Assembly (NCBI GenBank): GCA_036759545.1
Contig: DAIOUL010000018.1
Span: 1 to 39,243, forward strand
From: 66-474 sp036759545
Lineage (GTDB): Bacteria; Pseudomonadota; Gammaproteobacteria; Xanthomonadales; Rhodanobacteraceae
Length of the DNA: 39,243 bases
Direction of reading: 5' to 3'
Under the pieces are notes generated by a model. That model was not told where the DNA came from. It saw only the letters and a program-made list of their open reading frames with translations, and ran no database searches. Below, in pieces: positions 14,159 through 21,518 of the stretch (within the stretch, counting starts at the first letter, position 1; every line of letters starts with the position of its first letter). Both the position numbers and the translations under genes were made by a program.

Positions 14159-15195
14159 GATGCCGTTTGAGTCAAATCCCGCCCACCGATCTTGCTTTCC
14201 ATCAGCGCGACGAATTCGGTGAATTCGGGATATTGCGAGGCGACGCTGCGCACGTAACGCCACACGCGTGGCAGATCGTTCAAGTAGCCGCGCTTGCCGT
14301 CGCGGTACCACAGCCGGCAGAAAATGCCGAGCACCTTGATGTGCCGCTGCAGGCCCATCAGGTCGAACCAGCGGCCCCAGGTGCGCGCATCGATTTGTGC
14401 ATCCAGCACGCCGGCATCAATCAGCCGTTGCCGATGCCTTTCTGCCCATGCGTAAACGCGCGCCTCGTCCCATTCGATGTAGCAGTCGCGCAGCAGCGAA
14501 ACCAGATCGTAGGTGAGCGGCCCCAGTAGCGCGTCCTGCAGGTCGATAATCCCGGGCGAGTTGTCCGGCACGATCAGCAGATTGCGGCTATGGAAATCGC
14601 GATGGAGATAGGCGCGCGGCTGCACCAGCGCGTTGTCGATCAGCCGACGGAACGCCAGCTCGATTATGTCCCACTCGTCGCATTCGACCGTGACGCCCAA
14701 ATGTTTCTGCAGGAACCACGTCGGCATCAGTTCCAGTTCGGTCATCAGCCGCTGTTCGTCGTAGGGCGGCAGGCCGTGCGTAGCCACGCGTGTCTGCATC
14801 ACGAACAACGCATCCAGCGCGCTCGCGTACAGCGTATCGGCGGTGGAGTCGTTCAACTCATGCAGGAACAACCGCGTGCCGAGATCGTCCATCAGCACGA
14901 AACCGGCTTCACGATCCTCCGCCAGCACCTGCGGCGCGTGCAGGCCGGCCGCGCGCAGGCGCGCATCGATGTCCAGCCACGCGGCGAGTTTTTCGTTCTC
15001 CGGCGGCGGCGCATCCATCACGATCGCAGAACCGTTCGCGCCATGCGTGCGCCAGTAGCTGCGCAGACTGGCGTCTTCGGAAGCGGGTTCGAGCGTGAGC
15101 GTAGGATCGTTCAACGACGCGCGTGCGAAGGCCAGCCGCTGCCCGGCGCGATCAGTTGCGGTAGACGGAGCCGAGTCGTTCGTGGCGAACGTCAC
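14155..15195 (-). CDS. amgK: N-acetylmuramate/N-acetylglucosamine anomeric kinase AmgK
   Basis: AmgK phosphorylates MurNAc or GlcNAc at the anomeric position, feeding MurU. The 346-residue protein is an APH-type kinase: an N-lobe with EPASEDASLRSYWRTH, the hinge GFVLMDDLGTRLF, the catalytic loop AYLHRDFHSRNLLI with Asp200, and the metal motif PGIIDLQDALLGPLTYDL with Asp218. The C-terminal region MGLQRHIKVLGIFCRLWYRD matches the AmgK family. ATG 15195 lies 12 bases after the bamD stop, and the end overlaps murU. Together with murU this predicts the anabolic recycling route known in Pseudomonas, which is associated with intrinsic fosfomycin tolerance; that effect is an inference here. Confidence 0.93.
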   Translation of the reverse strand: MTFATNDSAPSTATDRAGQRLAFARASLNDPTLTLEPASEDASLRSYWRTHGANGSAIVMDAPPPENEKLAAWLDIDARLRAAGLHAPQVLAEDREAGFVLMDDLGTRLFLHELNDSTADTLYASALDALFVMQTRVATHGLPPYDEQRLMTELELMPTWFLQKHLGVTVECDEWDIIELAFRRLIDNALVQPRAYLHRDFHSRNLLIVPDNSPGIIDLQDALLGPLTYDLVSLLRDCYIEWDEARVYAWAERHRQRLIDAGVLDAQIDARTWGRWFDLMGLQRHIKVLGIFCRLWYRDGKRGYLNDLPRVWRYVRSVASQYPEFTEFVALMESKIGGRDLTQTAS

Positions 15196-15207
15196 GCGCG
15201 ATTACGA

Positions 15208-16068
15208 TCAACCGCCCCAGAGCGGCACCAACCCGCGCCACATCGAATGCGTCTTGGGCCAGCGCTTGGGATCGCGCAGATACGGATGGTTCGGATAGTT
15301 GAGCTTCAGCACGCTCACCGCCTGCTGCGCCAGTTCCGGCCGGCCGAGCAGCGAATAGCTCTTGGCCAGCACTGCCAGCGCGTCGGCCACCTGCGGCGTG
15401 CGCTGGTAGTGCTCGATGATGTATTCGGCGCGATTTGCGGAAGCCACGTAGGCTTTCTGGCGCAGATAGTATTCGGCGACATTCAATTCGAACTGCGACA
15501 ACCCGTTACGCAGCCAGATCATGCGCTGGCGCGCGTCGTTCGCATACACCGAAGTCGGAAAACGCTGCACCAGTTGCGAGAAATCGTCGAACGATTGCAG
15601 TGCATAACCCTGGTCGCGCTTGGAGGCGCCGTTCTGGGTCAGGCGCTGCAGCATCGTGCCGGTGCGGTCGAAATTGATCAGCCCGCGCAGATAATAGGCA
15701 TAGTCGATATGCTTCTGTGCCGGATAGGTCTTGATGAAGCGGTTGATCGCCGAATACGCGTCTTCCGGCTTGTCATCCTTGTAGTACGCGTACGCGAGAT
15801 CGATCTGCGCCTGTTCGTTGTATGGCCCATACGGAAAACGCGCGATCAGGCGCTCGTACAACTTCTCGGCGCTGTCGTAATTGCCGTCCTTCAACCGCTC
15901 GGTAGCGAGGTTGTAGAGCTGGTCCACCGGCAGCGTGTCGCCCGGTTCGCCCTTGTTGCCGCCGCGATGGAACAACGAGCACGCGGCCAGCGCCAGCAGC
16001 AAAGGTGCCAGCAGGACGAGTTTCAGCGGGACATGCCGGGCGGAACCGGGCCGGAAAGAAATGCGCAT
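15208..16068 (-). CDS. bamD: Outer membrane assembly lipoprotein BamD
   Basis: BamD is the essential lipoprotein of the BAM complex that folds beta-barrel proteins into the outer membrane. From ATG 16068 it has 286 residues with a lipobox LLALAACS, the lipidated cysteine being residue 30. The mature part is made of TPR-like helices: LPVDQLYNLATERLKDGNYD, AEKLYERLIARFPYGPYNEQ, AYYKDDKPEDAYSAINRFIK and YAYYLRGLINFDRTGTM are characteristic. The following segment, SFDDFSQLVQRFPTSVYANDA, is nearly invariant in the family. It is divergent from rluD, as in E. coli, with 71 bp between the starts, and is followed by amgK and murU. Confidence 0.97.
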   Translation of the reverse strand: MRISFRPGSARHVPLKLVLLAPLLLALAACSLFHRGGNKGEPGDTLPVDQLYNLATERLKDGNYDSAEKLYERLIARFPYGPYNEQAQIDLAYAYYKDDKPEDAYSAINRFIKTYPAQKHIDYAYYLRGLINFDRTGTMLQRLTQNGASKRDQGYALQSFDDFSQLVQRFPTSVYANDARQRMIWLRNGLSQFELNVAEYYLRQKAYVASANRAEYIIEHYQRTPQVADALAVLAKSYSLLGRPELAQQAVSVLKLNYPNHPYLRDPKRWPKTHSMWRGLVPLWGG

Positions 16069-16139
16069 GAAGGGCTTGGGTCTTGAACGCAAACGGTGAT
16101 GATAGCGGAAATCGATCAGGGGCCACGAACGCACGGGTG

Positions 16140-17081
16140 ATGCGCGCGCAGGTGCCGCTGGACGCTGCCGGCCGCCGTTTCGACCAGGTGCTGGCCGGTT
16201 TGTTCCCGGCTTGGTCGCGCTCGCGCCTCTCCGCGTGGATCAAATCCGGCGCGGCCACGCTGGACGGCGCCGCTGCCGCGCCGCGGCAATTGCTGCGCGG
16301 CGGGGAAATGGTGGAACTGACCGTGGCCGACGAAGCCGCGGTCAACGCCGTGCCCGAAGCGATCGGATTGAATGTCGTGCACGAAGATGCCGACCTGCTG
16401 GTGATCGACAAGCCGCCGGGCCTGGTGGTGCACCCGGGTGCGGGCAATCCGCGCGGCACGCTGCAGAACGCGTTGCTGCATTTCGATCCGCAACTCGCCA
16501 ACGTATCGCGCGCCGGCATCGTGCACCGCATCGACAAGGACACTTCGGGCCTGCTGGTGGTCGCGCGCAACCTGCGCGCGCACGCGGCGCTGGTAGCGAT
16601 GCTGTCCGCGCGCGAGATCCATCGCCGCTATGCCGCGATCGTCAACGGTGTGCCAGTGGCCGGCGGTGTGATCGACGCGCCCCTGGATCGCCATCCCACC
16701 GACCGCCTGCGCCGCGCGGTGCGCGAAGGCGGCCGCCCCGCGCGCACGCACTATCGCGTGCGCGAGAAATTCCGTGCGCACGCGCTGCTGCAGTGCGAAC
16801 TGGAAAGCGGGCGCACGCATCAGATCCGCGTGCACATGGCGCACGCGGGTTATCCGCTGGTTGGCGATCCGCTCTACGGCGGCGGATTGAAATTACCGCG
16901 CGGGGCTTCGCCGCACCTGGCCAAAGTCTTGCGCGGATTCAAACGGCAGGCGCTGCACGCGGAACATCTGGAGTTCGCGCATCCGGTGAGCGGGAAGGCG
17001 ATGCGGTTCGATGCGCAGCCGCCGGAAGATTTCCTGCAACTGCTGGATGCATTGCGGACGGACGCGAAGGACGTGCGGTGA
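16140..17081 (+). CDS. rluD: 23S rRNA pseudouridine synthase RluD
   Basis: RluD forms pseudouridines at 1911, 1915 and 1917 in helix 69 of 23S rRNA. An S4 RNA-binding domain occupies about residues 14-60 (FDQVLAGLFPAWSRSRLSAW), followed by the catalytic domain: LLVIDKPPGLVVHPG, then GIVHRIDKDTSGLLVVAR with catalytic Asp132, and the ELESGRTHQIRVHMAHAGY segment. The ATG at 16140 gives 313 residues and keeps the S4 domain intact. GTG 16137 and TTG 16083 are alternatives in the same frame, and none has a strong Shine-Dalgarno element. Its stop overlaps the pgeF start as GTGA. RluD next to bamD and pgeF is conserved in gammaproteobacteria. Confidence 0.94.
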   Translation: MRAQVPLDAAGRRFDQVLAGLFPAWSRSRLSAWIKSGAATLDGAAAAPRQLLRGGEMVELTVADEAAVNAVPEAIGLNVVHEDADLLVIDKPPGLVVHPGAGNPRGTLQNALLHFDPQLANVSRAGIVHRIDKDTSGLLVVARNLRAHAALVAMLSAREIHRRYAAIVNGVPVAGGVIDAPLDRHPTDRLRRAVREGGRPARTHYRVREKFRAHALLQCELESGRTHQIRVHMAHAGYPLVGDPLYGGGLKLPRGASPHLAKVLRGFKRQALHAEHLEFAHPVSGKAMRFDAQPPEDFLQLLDALRTDAKDVR

Positions 17082-18013
17082 ACCCGGCATGGATCGTTCC
17101 CGATTGGCCGGCGCCGCCGAATGTACGTGCGGTCGTGAGCACGCGCTTCGGGCCGGGGGTTTCCGAACCGCCGTTCGAAGCATTCAATCTCGGTGCGCGT
17201 TGCGGCGACGATCCGAATGCAGTGAGCGGAAACCGTCAGCGCCTGATCGAATCATTGTCTCTGCCGTCGCCGTGCTGGTTGCGGCAGGTACATGGGACGG
17301 ACGTCGTCATCTTTCCCCCTCTCCCGCTTGCGGGAGAGGGAGAGCCAGCGCGTTCAGCCGATGCCTTGAATGGCATCGGCTGCGCTGGCGAACGCCCGAG
17401 GCAGGACGCCGAGGGCAGGGTTGCCTGGCGAGCGCAGGATGCGCGAGGCTGGCAACGTCCGCGCGCAGCGCGGACGGGAGAGGGAAACACTTGCCCTGCA
17501 TTGCGTGAGCCGCAAGCCGACGCCGCCGTCGCGCGAACGTTCGGCGTGACGCTCGTCATCCTCACCGCCGATTGCCTGCCGGTGCTGTTCTGCAATGACG
17601 ACGGCTCTGAAATCGCGGCTGCGCACGCCGGTTGGCGCGGCCTGAGCGCGGGCGTGCTGGAAAACGCGCTGTCATCGATGCAATCGCCGCGTGAAAACAT
17701 CCTGGCTTGGCTGGGTCCCGCCATCGGGCCGCGCTCGTACGAAGTCGGGGATGAAGTGCGCGACGCATTCCTCGCGCATGATCCGCAGGCGGAAGCCGCG
17801 TTTGCCGCCACGCGTCCGGGCCATTGGCATTGCGATCTTTACGCGCTGGCGCGGCAACGACTGCGTCGCGCGGGCATCGCGCGAATCTTCGGCGGCGGTT
17901 TCGACACGTTCTCCGATCCACGCTTCTATTCCTATCGCCGCGATGGCGTGCGCAGCGGGCGCTTCGCCACCCTGATCTGGTCGAACCCATCGCGTTTGCG
18001 CGATGCGGAGTAG
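17078..18013 (+). CDS. pgeF: Peptidoglycan editing factor PgeF (YfiH/laccase domain) with a ~65-residue repeat insertion
   Basis: PgeF (formerly called polyphenol oxidase or laccase-domain YfiH) edits L-Ser misincorporated into the muropeptide stem. The GTG at 17078 overlaps the rluD stop and gives 311 residues, whereas the family normally has about 245. The metal site is complete: His72 in LRQVHGTDVV, Cys166 in ILTADCLPVLFC and His183 in AAHAGWRGL; the C-terminus RFYSYRRDG is also standard. The extra length lies between VVIF (residue 79) and REPQADAAV (about 143), a place where other members have only a few residues. That part is encoded by a palindromic repeat element that keeps the frame open. 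The insertion lies between the first and second metal ligands, so activity should be tested. Confidence 0.93.
   Translation: MNPAWIVPDWPAPPNVRAVVSTRFGPGVSEPPFEAFNLGARCGDDPNAVSGNRQRLIESLSLPSPCWLRQVHGTDVVIFPPLPLAGEGEPARSADALNGIGCAGERPRQDAEGRVAWRAQDARGWQRPRAARTGEGNTCPALREPQADAAVARTFGVTLVILTADCLPVLFCNDDGSEIAAAHAGWRGLSAGVLENALSSMQSPRENILAWLGPAIGPRSYEVGDEVRDAFLAHDPQAEAAFAATRPGHWHCDLYALARQRLRRAGIARIFGGGFDTFSDPRFYSYRRDGVRSGRFATLIWSNPSRLRDAE
17312..17487 (+). repeat. Palindromic element inserted in frame in pgeF
   Basis: The ends are inverted: TTTCCCCCTCTCCCG at 17312-17326 and CGGGAGAGGGAAA at 17475-17487. Inside are at least four hairpins: CCCTCTCCCG/CGGGAGAGGG (17317-17340), GCCGATGCC/GGCATCGGC with loop TTGAAT, GTTGCC/GGCAAC flanking GCGCAGGATGCGC, and GTCCGCGC/GCGCGGAC. 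The central section is closely similar to 37127-37262. All reading is stop-free in the pgeF frame. Confidence 0.85.
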
Positions 18014-18142
18014 CGCATCGCGCGCGATGGTTGAAGGTGAGGCAGGAGCCGATCGGAAGAACGCGCCATGGATGGCTGCTTGTGGCATCCGTCCAGCCGC
18101 GTGCGAAAATGCAATGGCAAGGCGGCGGAGCGGTGCGCACGA

Positions 18143-18616
18143 ATGGCCGAGACATCCGGACCGGAGCCCGAGCAGATCGCGTTGATGCGGCGGGTGGTGG
18201 AACTGGCCGAGCAGCAGACGCGTCAGTCCGAAGAGCGCACCGAGCAGTCGGCCGAACGTTCCTACATGAACGCCGAGCGCACGCTGTCGGTGTGGACGCG
18301 CACGGCGCTGTCGCTGATGATCTTCGGTATCGCGGTGGATCGCTTCGGACTGCTGCTGCGACACGAGCGCTGGGTGCACATCGGCAATCCATTTCTGCCC
18401 AATCCGCTTTCGACTTTGGGCGGCATCGTGCTGGTCGCGCTCGGCGTGCTGATGGTGCTCACCTGTGGATTCCGTTATCTCGCCTACGCGCGCGATTGGG
18501 GCCGCGCGCACGCATGGCCGAAACAGCACGCGCCGTGGCTGGCTTTCAGCTTCGCCATGCTGGTTGCGGCGTTTGGCATTGCGCTGCTGGTGGTGCTGCT
18601 GGTGCTCACCGAATAA
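18143..18616 (+). CDS. DUF202 family membrane protein
   Basis: The ATG at 18143 gives 157 residues. A charged N-terminal helix comes first (LMRRVVELAEQQTRQSEERT), then the DUF202 signature YMNAERTLSVWTRTALSLMI leading into the first membrane segment (ending FGIAVDRFG). Two more hydrophobic stretches are STLGGIVLVALGVLMVLTCG and LAFSFAMLVAAFGIALLVVL. DUF202 proteins are small inner-membrane proteins without an established role (YidH in E. coli; the same module is fused to VTC proteins in yeast). An in-frame upstream codon at 18068 would add 25 residues read from non-coding sequence. It stands alone between pgeF and lysAC. Confidence 0.85.
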   Translation: MAETSGPEPEQIALMRRVVELAEQQTRQSEERTEQSAERSYMNAERTLSVWTRTALSLMIFGIAVDRFGLLLRHERWVHIGNPFLPNPLSTLGGIVLVALGVLMVLTCGFRYLAYARDWGRAHAWPKQHAPWLAFSFAMLVAAFGIALLVVLLVLTE

Positions 18617-18647
18617 GCCTTCAGAACGAACCGGCATCTGCACGCGA

Positions 18648-18675
18648 TTGCGTTTAGCCTGAGCGCGCGTAAAAC
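18648..18675 (+). promoter_or_regulatory. Candidate sigma-70 promoter for lysAC
   Basis: TTGCGT at 18648-18653 and TAAAAC at 18670-18675 are separated by 16 bases. The predicted start of transcription, near 18682, would leave a leader of about 30 bases before the GTG at 18711. Each hexamer matches the consensus at four positions. Confidence 0.4.
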
Positions 18676-18710
18676 TGCGCGCCTTGCACCGTTTCCTCCC
18701 GCGAAGTTCC

Positions 18711-21350
18711 GTGACCGACTCGAATTCCGCGCCGCTGCCGCCCGACGCGCCCTGGATCGTGCTGAAGTTCGGCGGCACCAGCGTCGCCACGCCAGAACGG
18801 TGGCGCACGATCCTGGAACTTGCGGCCGCGCGCCGTGCGGAAGGCGCGCGCGTGCTGGTCGTCGTCTCCGCGCTGGCGGGCGTGACGGATGCGCTGAAAG
18901 CGCTATGCACGTGTGGGCCGGATAAACGCGCGACATCGCTGAAAAACCTGCACGAAAAGCATCGCGCATTGCTGGCACAGATGGAGCTGGCGCAATGCGA
19001 AGAAATGGAGCGCTGGCTGGAGTCGCTGACTGCGCTGTGTGCGGAAACGAGCGCCAACTCCGAACCCTCACCCCAACCCCTCTCCCGGCGGGAGAGGGGC
19101 TATTTGTGGCAAGCGCAAATCCAGGCGCACGGTGAATTGCTCTCCAGTGCGCTGGGCGCGGCTTTCATGAGCGCGAACGGGCTGCAAACTCAATGGCTGG
19201 ATGCGCGCGAGGCGCTGCAGACGCGCGAGGTGCCGTTTCTCAATGAACGTTCGCGCGCGCTGTCGGCGCAGGTGGACGCGCAGCACGACGCGGCTTTTGC
19301 CACTGCACTCGCACAACGCGGCGAGGTGTTCATCACGCAAGGGTTCATCGCGCGCGATGCGAATGGCAACACGGTGCTGCTGGGCCGCGGCGGTTCCGAT
19401 ACCTCGGCTGCATATTTCGGCGCGCTGCTGCGCGCGGCACGCGTGGAAATCTGGACGGACGTCGCCGGCATGTTTTCCGCCGATCCGCGCCAGGTGCCGA
19501 ATGCGCGCCTGCTGCAGCGGCTGGATTACGAGGAAGCGCAGGAGATCGCGACCACCGGCGCCAAGGTATTGCACCCGCGCTGTCTCTCGCCGGTGCGCCG
19601 CACGCGCGTGCCGCTGCTGATCAAGGATACGCAGCGGCCGAATCTGCGCGGAACGGAGATCGGTCCGCAGTTGCCGGAAGAGTCGCCGAGCATCAAGGCG
19701 GTCAGTTCGCGCCGTGGCATCACGCTGGTGTCGATGGAAACCGTCGGCATGTGGCAGCAGGTCGGTTTTCTTTCCGATGTATTCGAGCTGTTCAAGCGGC
19801 ACGGGCTGTCGGTGGACCTGATCGGCTCCGCGGAAACCAATGTCACCGTGTCGCTCGATCCCACCGAGAATCTGCTGGACTCCGACGCCGTCGCCGCGCT
19901 GGCGGGCGATCTGGAAAAAATCTGCCGCGTAAAGGTGATCGCGCCGTGCGCCGCGGTAACGCTGGTGGGACGTGGCATGCGCTCGATGCTGCATCGCTTG
20001 TCCGCGGTGCTGGCCGAGTTCGGCCAGATGCGCGTGCATCTGATCTCGCAATCGTCCAACAACCTCAATCTCACTTTCGTGGTGGACGAGGAAGCGTTGG
20101 ACGGACTGCTGCCGCGCCTGCACGAACTGCTGATCAAGGCCGGCGCGCTACGCGCGGACGATGCGCTGTTGTTCGGACCGAGCTGGCAAACGCTGTATGG
20201 ATCGGACAGCACCGCATCTGCGCGCAAGCCGTGGTGGCGAAGCGAACGCGCGCATTTGCTGGAACTCGCACGAGCGACACCGCGTTACGTCTATCACTTG
20301 CCGACCGTGCGCCAGCGCGCGCGCGCGTTGCGCGGTTTGAATGCGGTCGATCGCGTGTACTACGCGATCAAGGCAAATCCGCATCCAGCCATCCTGCGCA
20401 CGATCGCGGAAGAGGGCGTCGGTTTCGAATGCGTCTCGCCGGGCGAACTGGATGCAGTGGATGCGGTTCCGCATAGCGCGGCGCTGCCACGATTGTTCAC
20501 GCCGAACTTCGCTCCGCGCGCCGACTACGAAGATGCCTGGCAACGCGGCGTGCCGACCACGCTGGATTCGCTGCATCCGCTGCAGCACTGGCCGGAGCTG
20601 TTCGCCCACCGCGAGATCATGCTGCGGGTGGATCTCGGCCGTGGGCTCGGGCACCACGACAAGGTGCGCACCGGCGGTGAAGGCAGCAAGTTCGGCCTGC
20701 CGCTGGATCAACTCGACGCCTTCGTCGCGCTCGCGGCAAAAAACCGCACGCGCATCGTCGGGCTGCACGCGCACCTGGGCTCGGGAATTCTCGAAGCGAA
20801 TCATTGGGCCGAGGTATACGGCCAACTCGCCAGCCTCGCTGAGCGGATCGGCAGCGTGGCATATCTCAATCTCGGCGGGGGGCTGGGCGTGCCGGCGCAT
20901 CCGGACGAAGCGGAACTGGATCTCGCCGCGCTCGACGCATCGTTGCTGGAAGTGCGGCAGTCGTATCCGCATTACCGTCTCTGGATGGAACCGGGCCGTT
21001 GGCTGGTAGCCGATTGCGGCGTGCTGCTGGCGCGAGCGACGCAAATGAAGCGCAAGGGCGCGTCGAACTATCTCGGCTGCGATGCGGGCATGCACGCGCT
21101 GATCCGGCCAGCGTTGTACGACGCCTGGCACGAAATCGTGAACCTGTCGCGGCTGGATGAAGAACCGGACACGCTGTACCAGATCGTCGGGCCGATCTGC
21201 GAAACCGGCGACGTGCTCGGCTCCGACCGCCGCCTGCCGGAAACGCGCGAAGGCGACGTGCTGCTGATCGCGCAAGGCGGCGCGTACGGCGAGGCGATGT
21301 CGTCGCATTACAACTTGCGTCCATTGGCGGAAACCGCGGTGATCGAATGA
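18711..21350 (+). CDS. lysAC: Bifunctional aspartate kinase / diaminopimelate decarboxylase
   Basis: One polypeptide of 879 residues (GTG 18711) carries the first and last steps of lysine synthesis. The aspartate kinase half starts IVLKFGGTSVATPERW (K19 in KFGGTS), has LLGRGGSDTSAAYFGALLRA and FSADPRQVPNARLL, and two ACT-type segments (ITLVSMETVGMWQQVGFLSD; MRVHLISQSSNNLNLTFVV). The decarboxylase half begins near residue 506: YYAIKANPHP with PLP lysine K554, GLHAHLGSG, LNLGGGLGVP, GPICETGDVLGSDR and QGGAYGEAMSSHYNL. This fusion is a Xanthomonadales trait. An insertion of about 13 residues (SEPSPQPLSRRERG, about 117-130) encoded by a hairpin repeat lies in the kinase domain. A TTG at 18684 is a possible longer start. 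Feedback control by lysine through the ACT domains is likely but not shown. Confidence 0.96.
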   Translation: MTDSNSAPLPPDAPWIVLKFGGTSVATPERWRTILELAAARRAEGARVLVVVSALAGVTDALKALCTCGPDKRATSLKNLHEKHRALLAQMELAQCEEMERWLESLTALCAETSANSEPSPQPLSRRERGYLWQAQIQAHGELLSSALGAAFMSANGLQTQWLDAREALQTREVPFLNERSRALSAQVDAQHDAAFATALAQRGEVFITQGFIARDANGNTVLLGRGGSDTSAAYFGALLRAARVEIWTDVAGMFSADPRQVPNARLLQRLDYEEAQEIATTGAKVLHPRCLSPVRRTRVPLLIKDTQRPNLRGTEIGPQLPEESPSIKAVSSRRGITLVSMETVGMWQQVGFLSDVFELFKRHGLSVDLIGSAETNVTVSLDPTENLLDSDAVAALAGDLEKICRVKVIAPCAAVTLVGRGMRSMLHRLSAVLAEFGQMRVHLISQSSNNLNLTFVVDEEALDGLLPRLHELLIKAGALRADDALLFGPSWQTLYGSDSTASARKPWWRSERAHLLELARATPRYVYHLPTVRQRARALRGLNAVDRVYYAIKANPHPAILRTIAEEGVGFECVSPGELDAVDAVPHSAALPRLFTPNFAPRADYEDAWQRGVPTTLDSLHPLQHWPELFAHREIMLRVDLGRGLGHHDKVRTGGEGSKFGLPLDQLDAFVALAAKNRTRIVGLHAHLGSGILEANHWAEVYGQLASLAERIGSVAYLNLGGGLGVPAHPDEAELDLAALDASLLEVRQSYPHYRLWMEPGRWLVADCGVLLARATQMKRKGASNYLGCDAGMHALIRPALYDAWHEIVNLSRLDEEPDTLYQIVGPICETGDVLGSDRRLPETREGDVLLIAQGGAYGEAMSSHYNLRPLAETAVIE
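19065..19099 (+). repeat. Hairpin repeat inserted in frame in lysAC
   Basis: CCCTCACCCCAA is followed by CCCCTCTCCC, loop GGC, and GGGAGAGGGG (stem 19077-19099). The CTCTCCCG/CGGGAGAG stem is the same motif found at the start of the pgeF element (17317-17340). Similar hairpins are common between genes in many proteobacteria; here it is within the kinase coding region. Confidence 0.8.
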
Positions 21351-21352
21351 CG

Positions 21353-21491
21353 AACGGCTTGCAAAGCTACTGCGCTCGTCAGCTTGCGCGCCGGCGGTGC
21401 TCGGAATCCTCACGTACTGACGTGTACGCTCCGGTTCCTGCGCTCCGGCGTCGCGCAATCTGCCTTCGCTCGCTACGCTTTTCAAGCCGTT
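21353..21491 (+). repeat. Long imperfect inverted repeat between lysAC and murL
   Basis: The outer arms are AACGGCTTGCAAAGC (21353-21367) and GCTTTTCAAGCCGTT (21477-21491). Inside, CTGCGCTCG pairs with CGCTCG, CCGGCG with CCGGCG-type arms, GGAATCCTC with the TCCGGTTCC region, and the centre CACGTAC/ACGTGTAC forms the tip. Nearly the whole 168-bp gap is one large palindrome. It ends 28 bases before the murL start and may attenuate or stabilise the transcript. Confidence 0.7.
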
Positions 21492-21518
21492 CTAACGCGC
21501 TCGCATTCGAGGTGAGAC

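Noticed and set aside
16211..17077. Upstream extension of the pgeF frame through rluD
   Set aside because: It is the +1/+2 shadow of rluD; the GTG overlapping the rluD stop is the natural start.
17312..17487. Intein or group I/II intron as an explanation for the pgeF insertion
   Set aside because: Only about 65 codons, no splicing blocks (no N-terminal Cys/Ser or His-Asn), and no intron core; a related repeat lies elsewhere in the window.
20148..21485. 445-codon minus-strand frame opposite lysAC
   Set aside because: Antisense shadow of the decarboxylase domain; composition is typical of complement reading and no start signal is seen.
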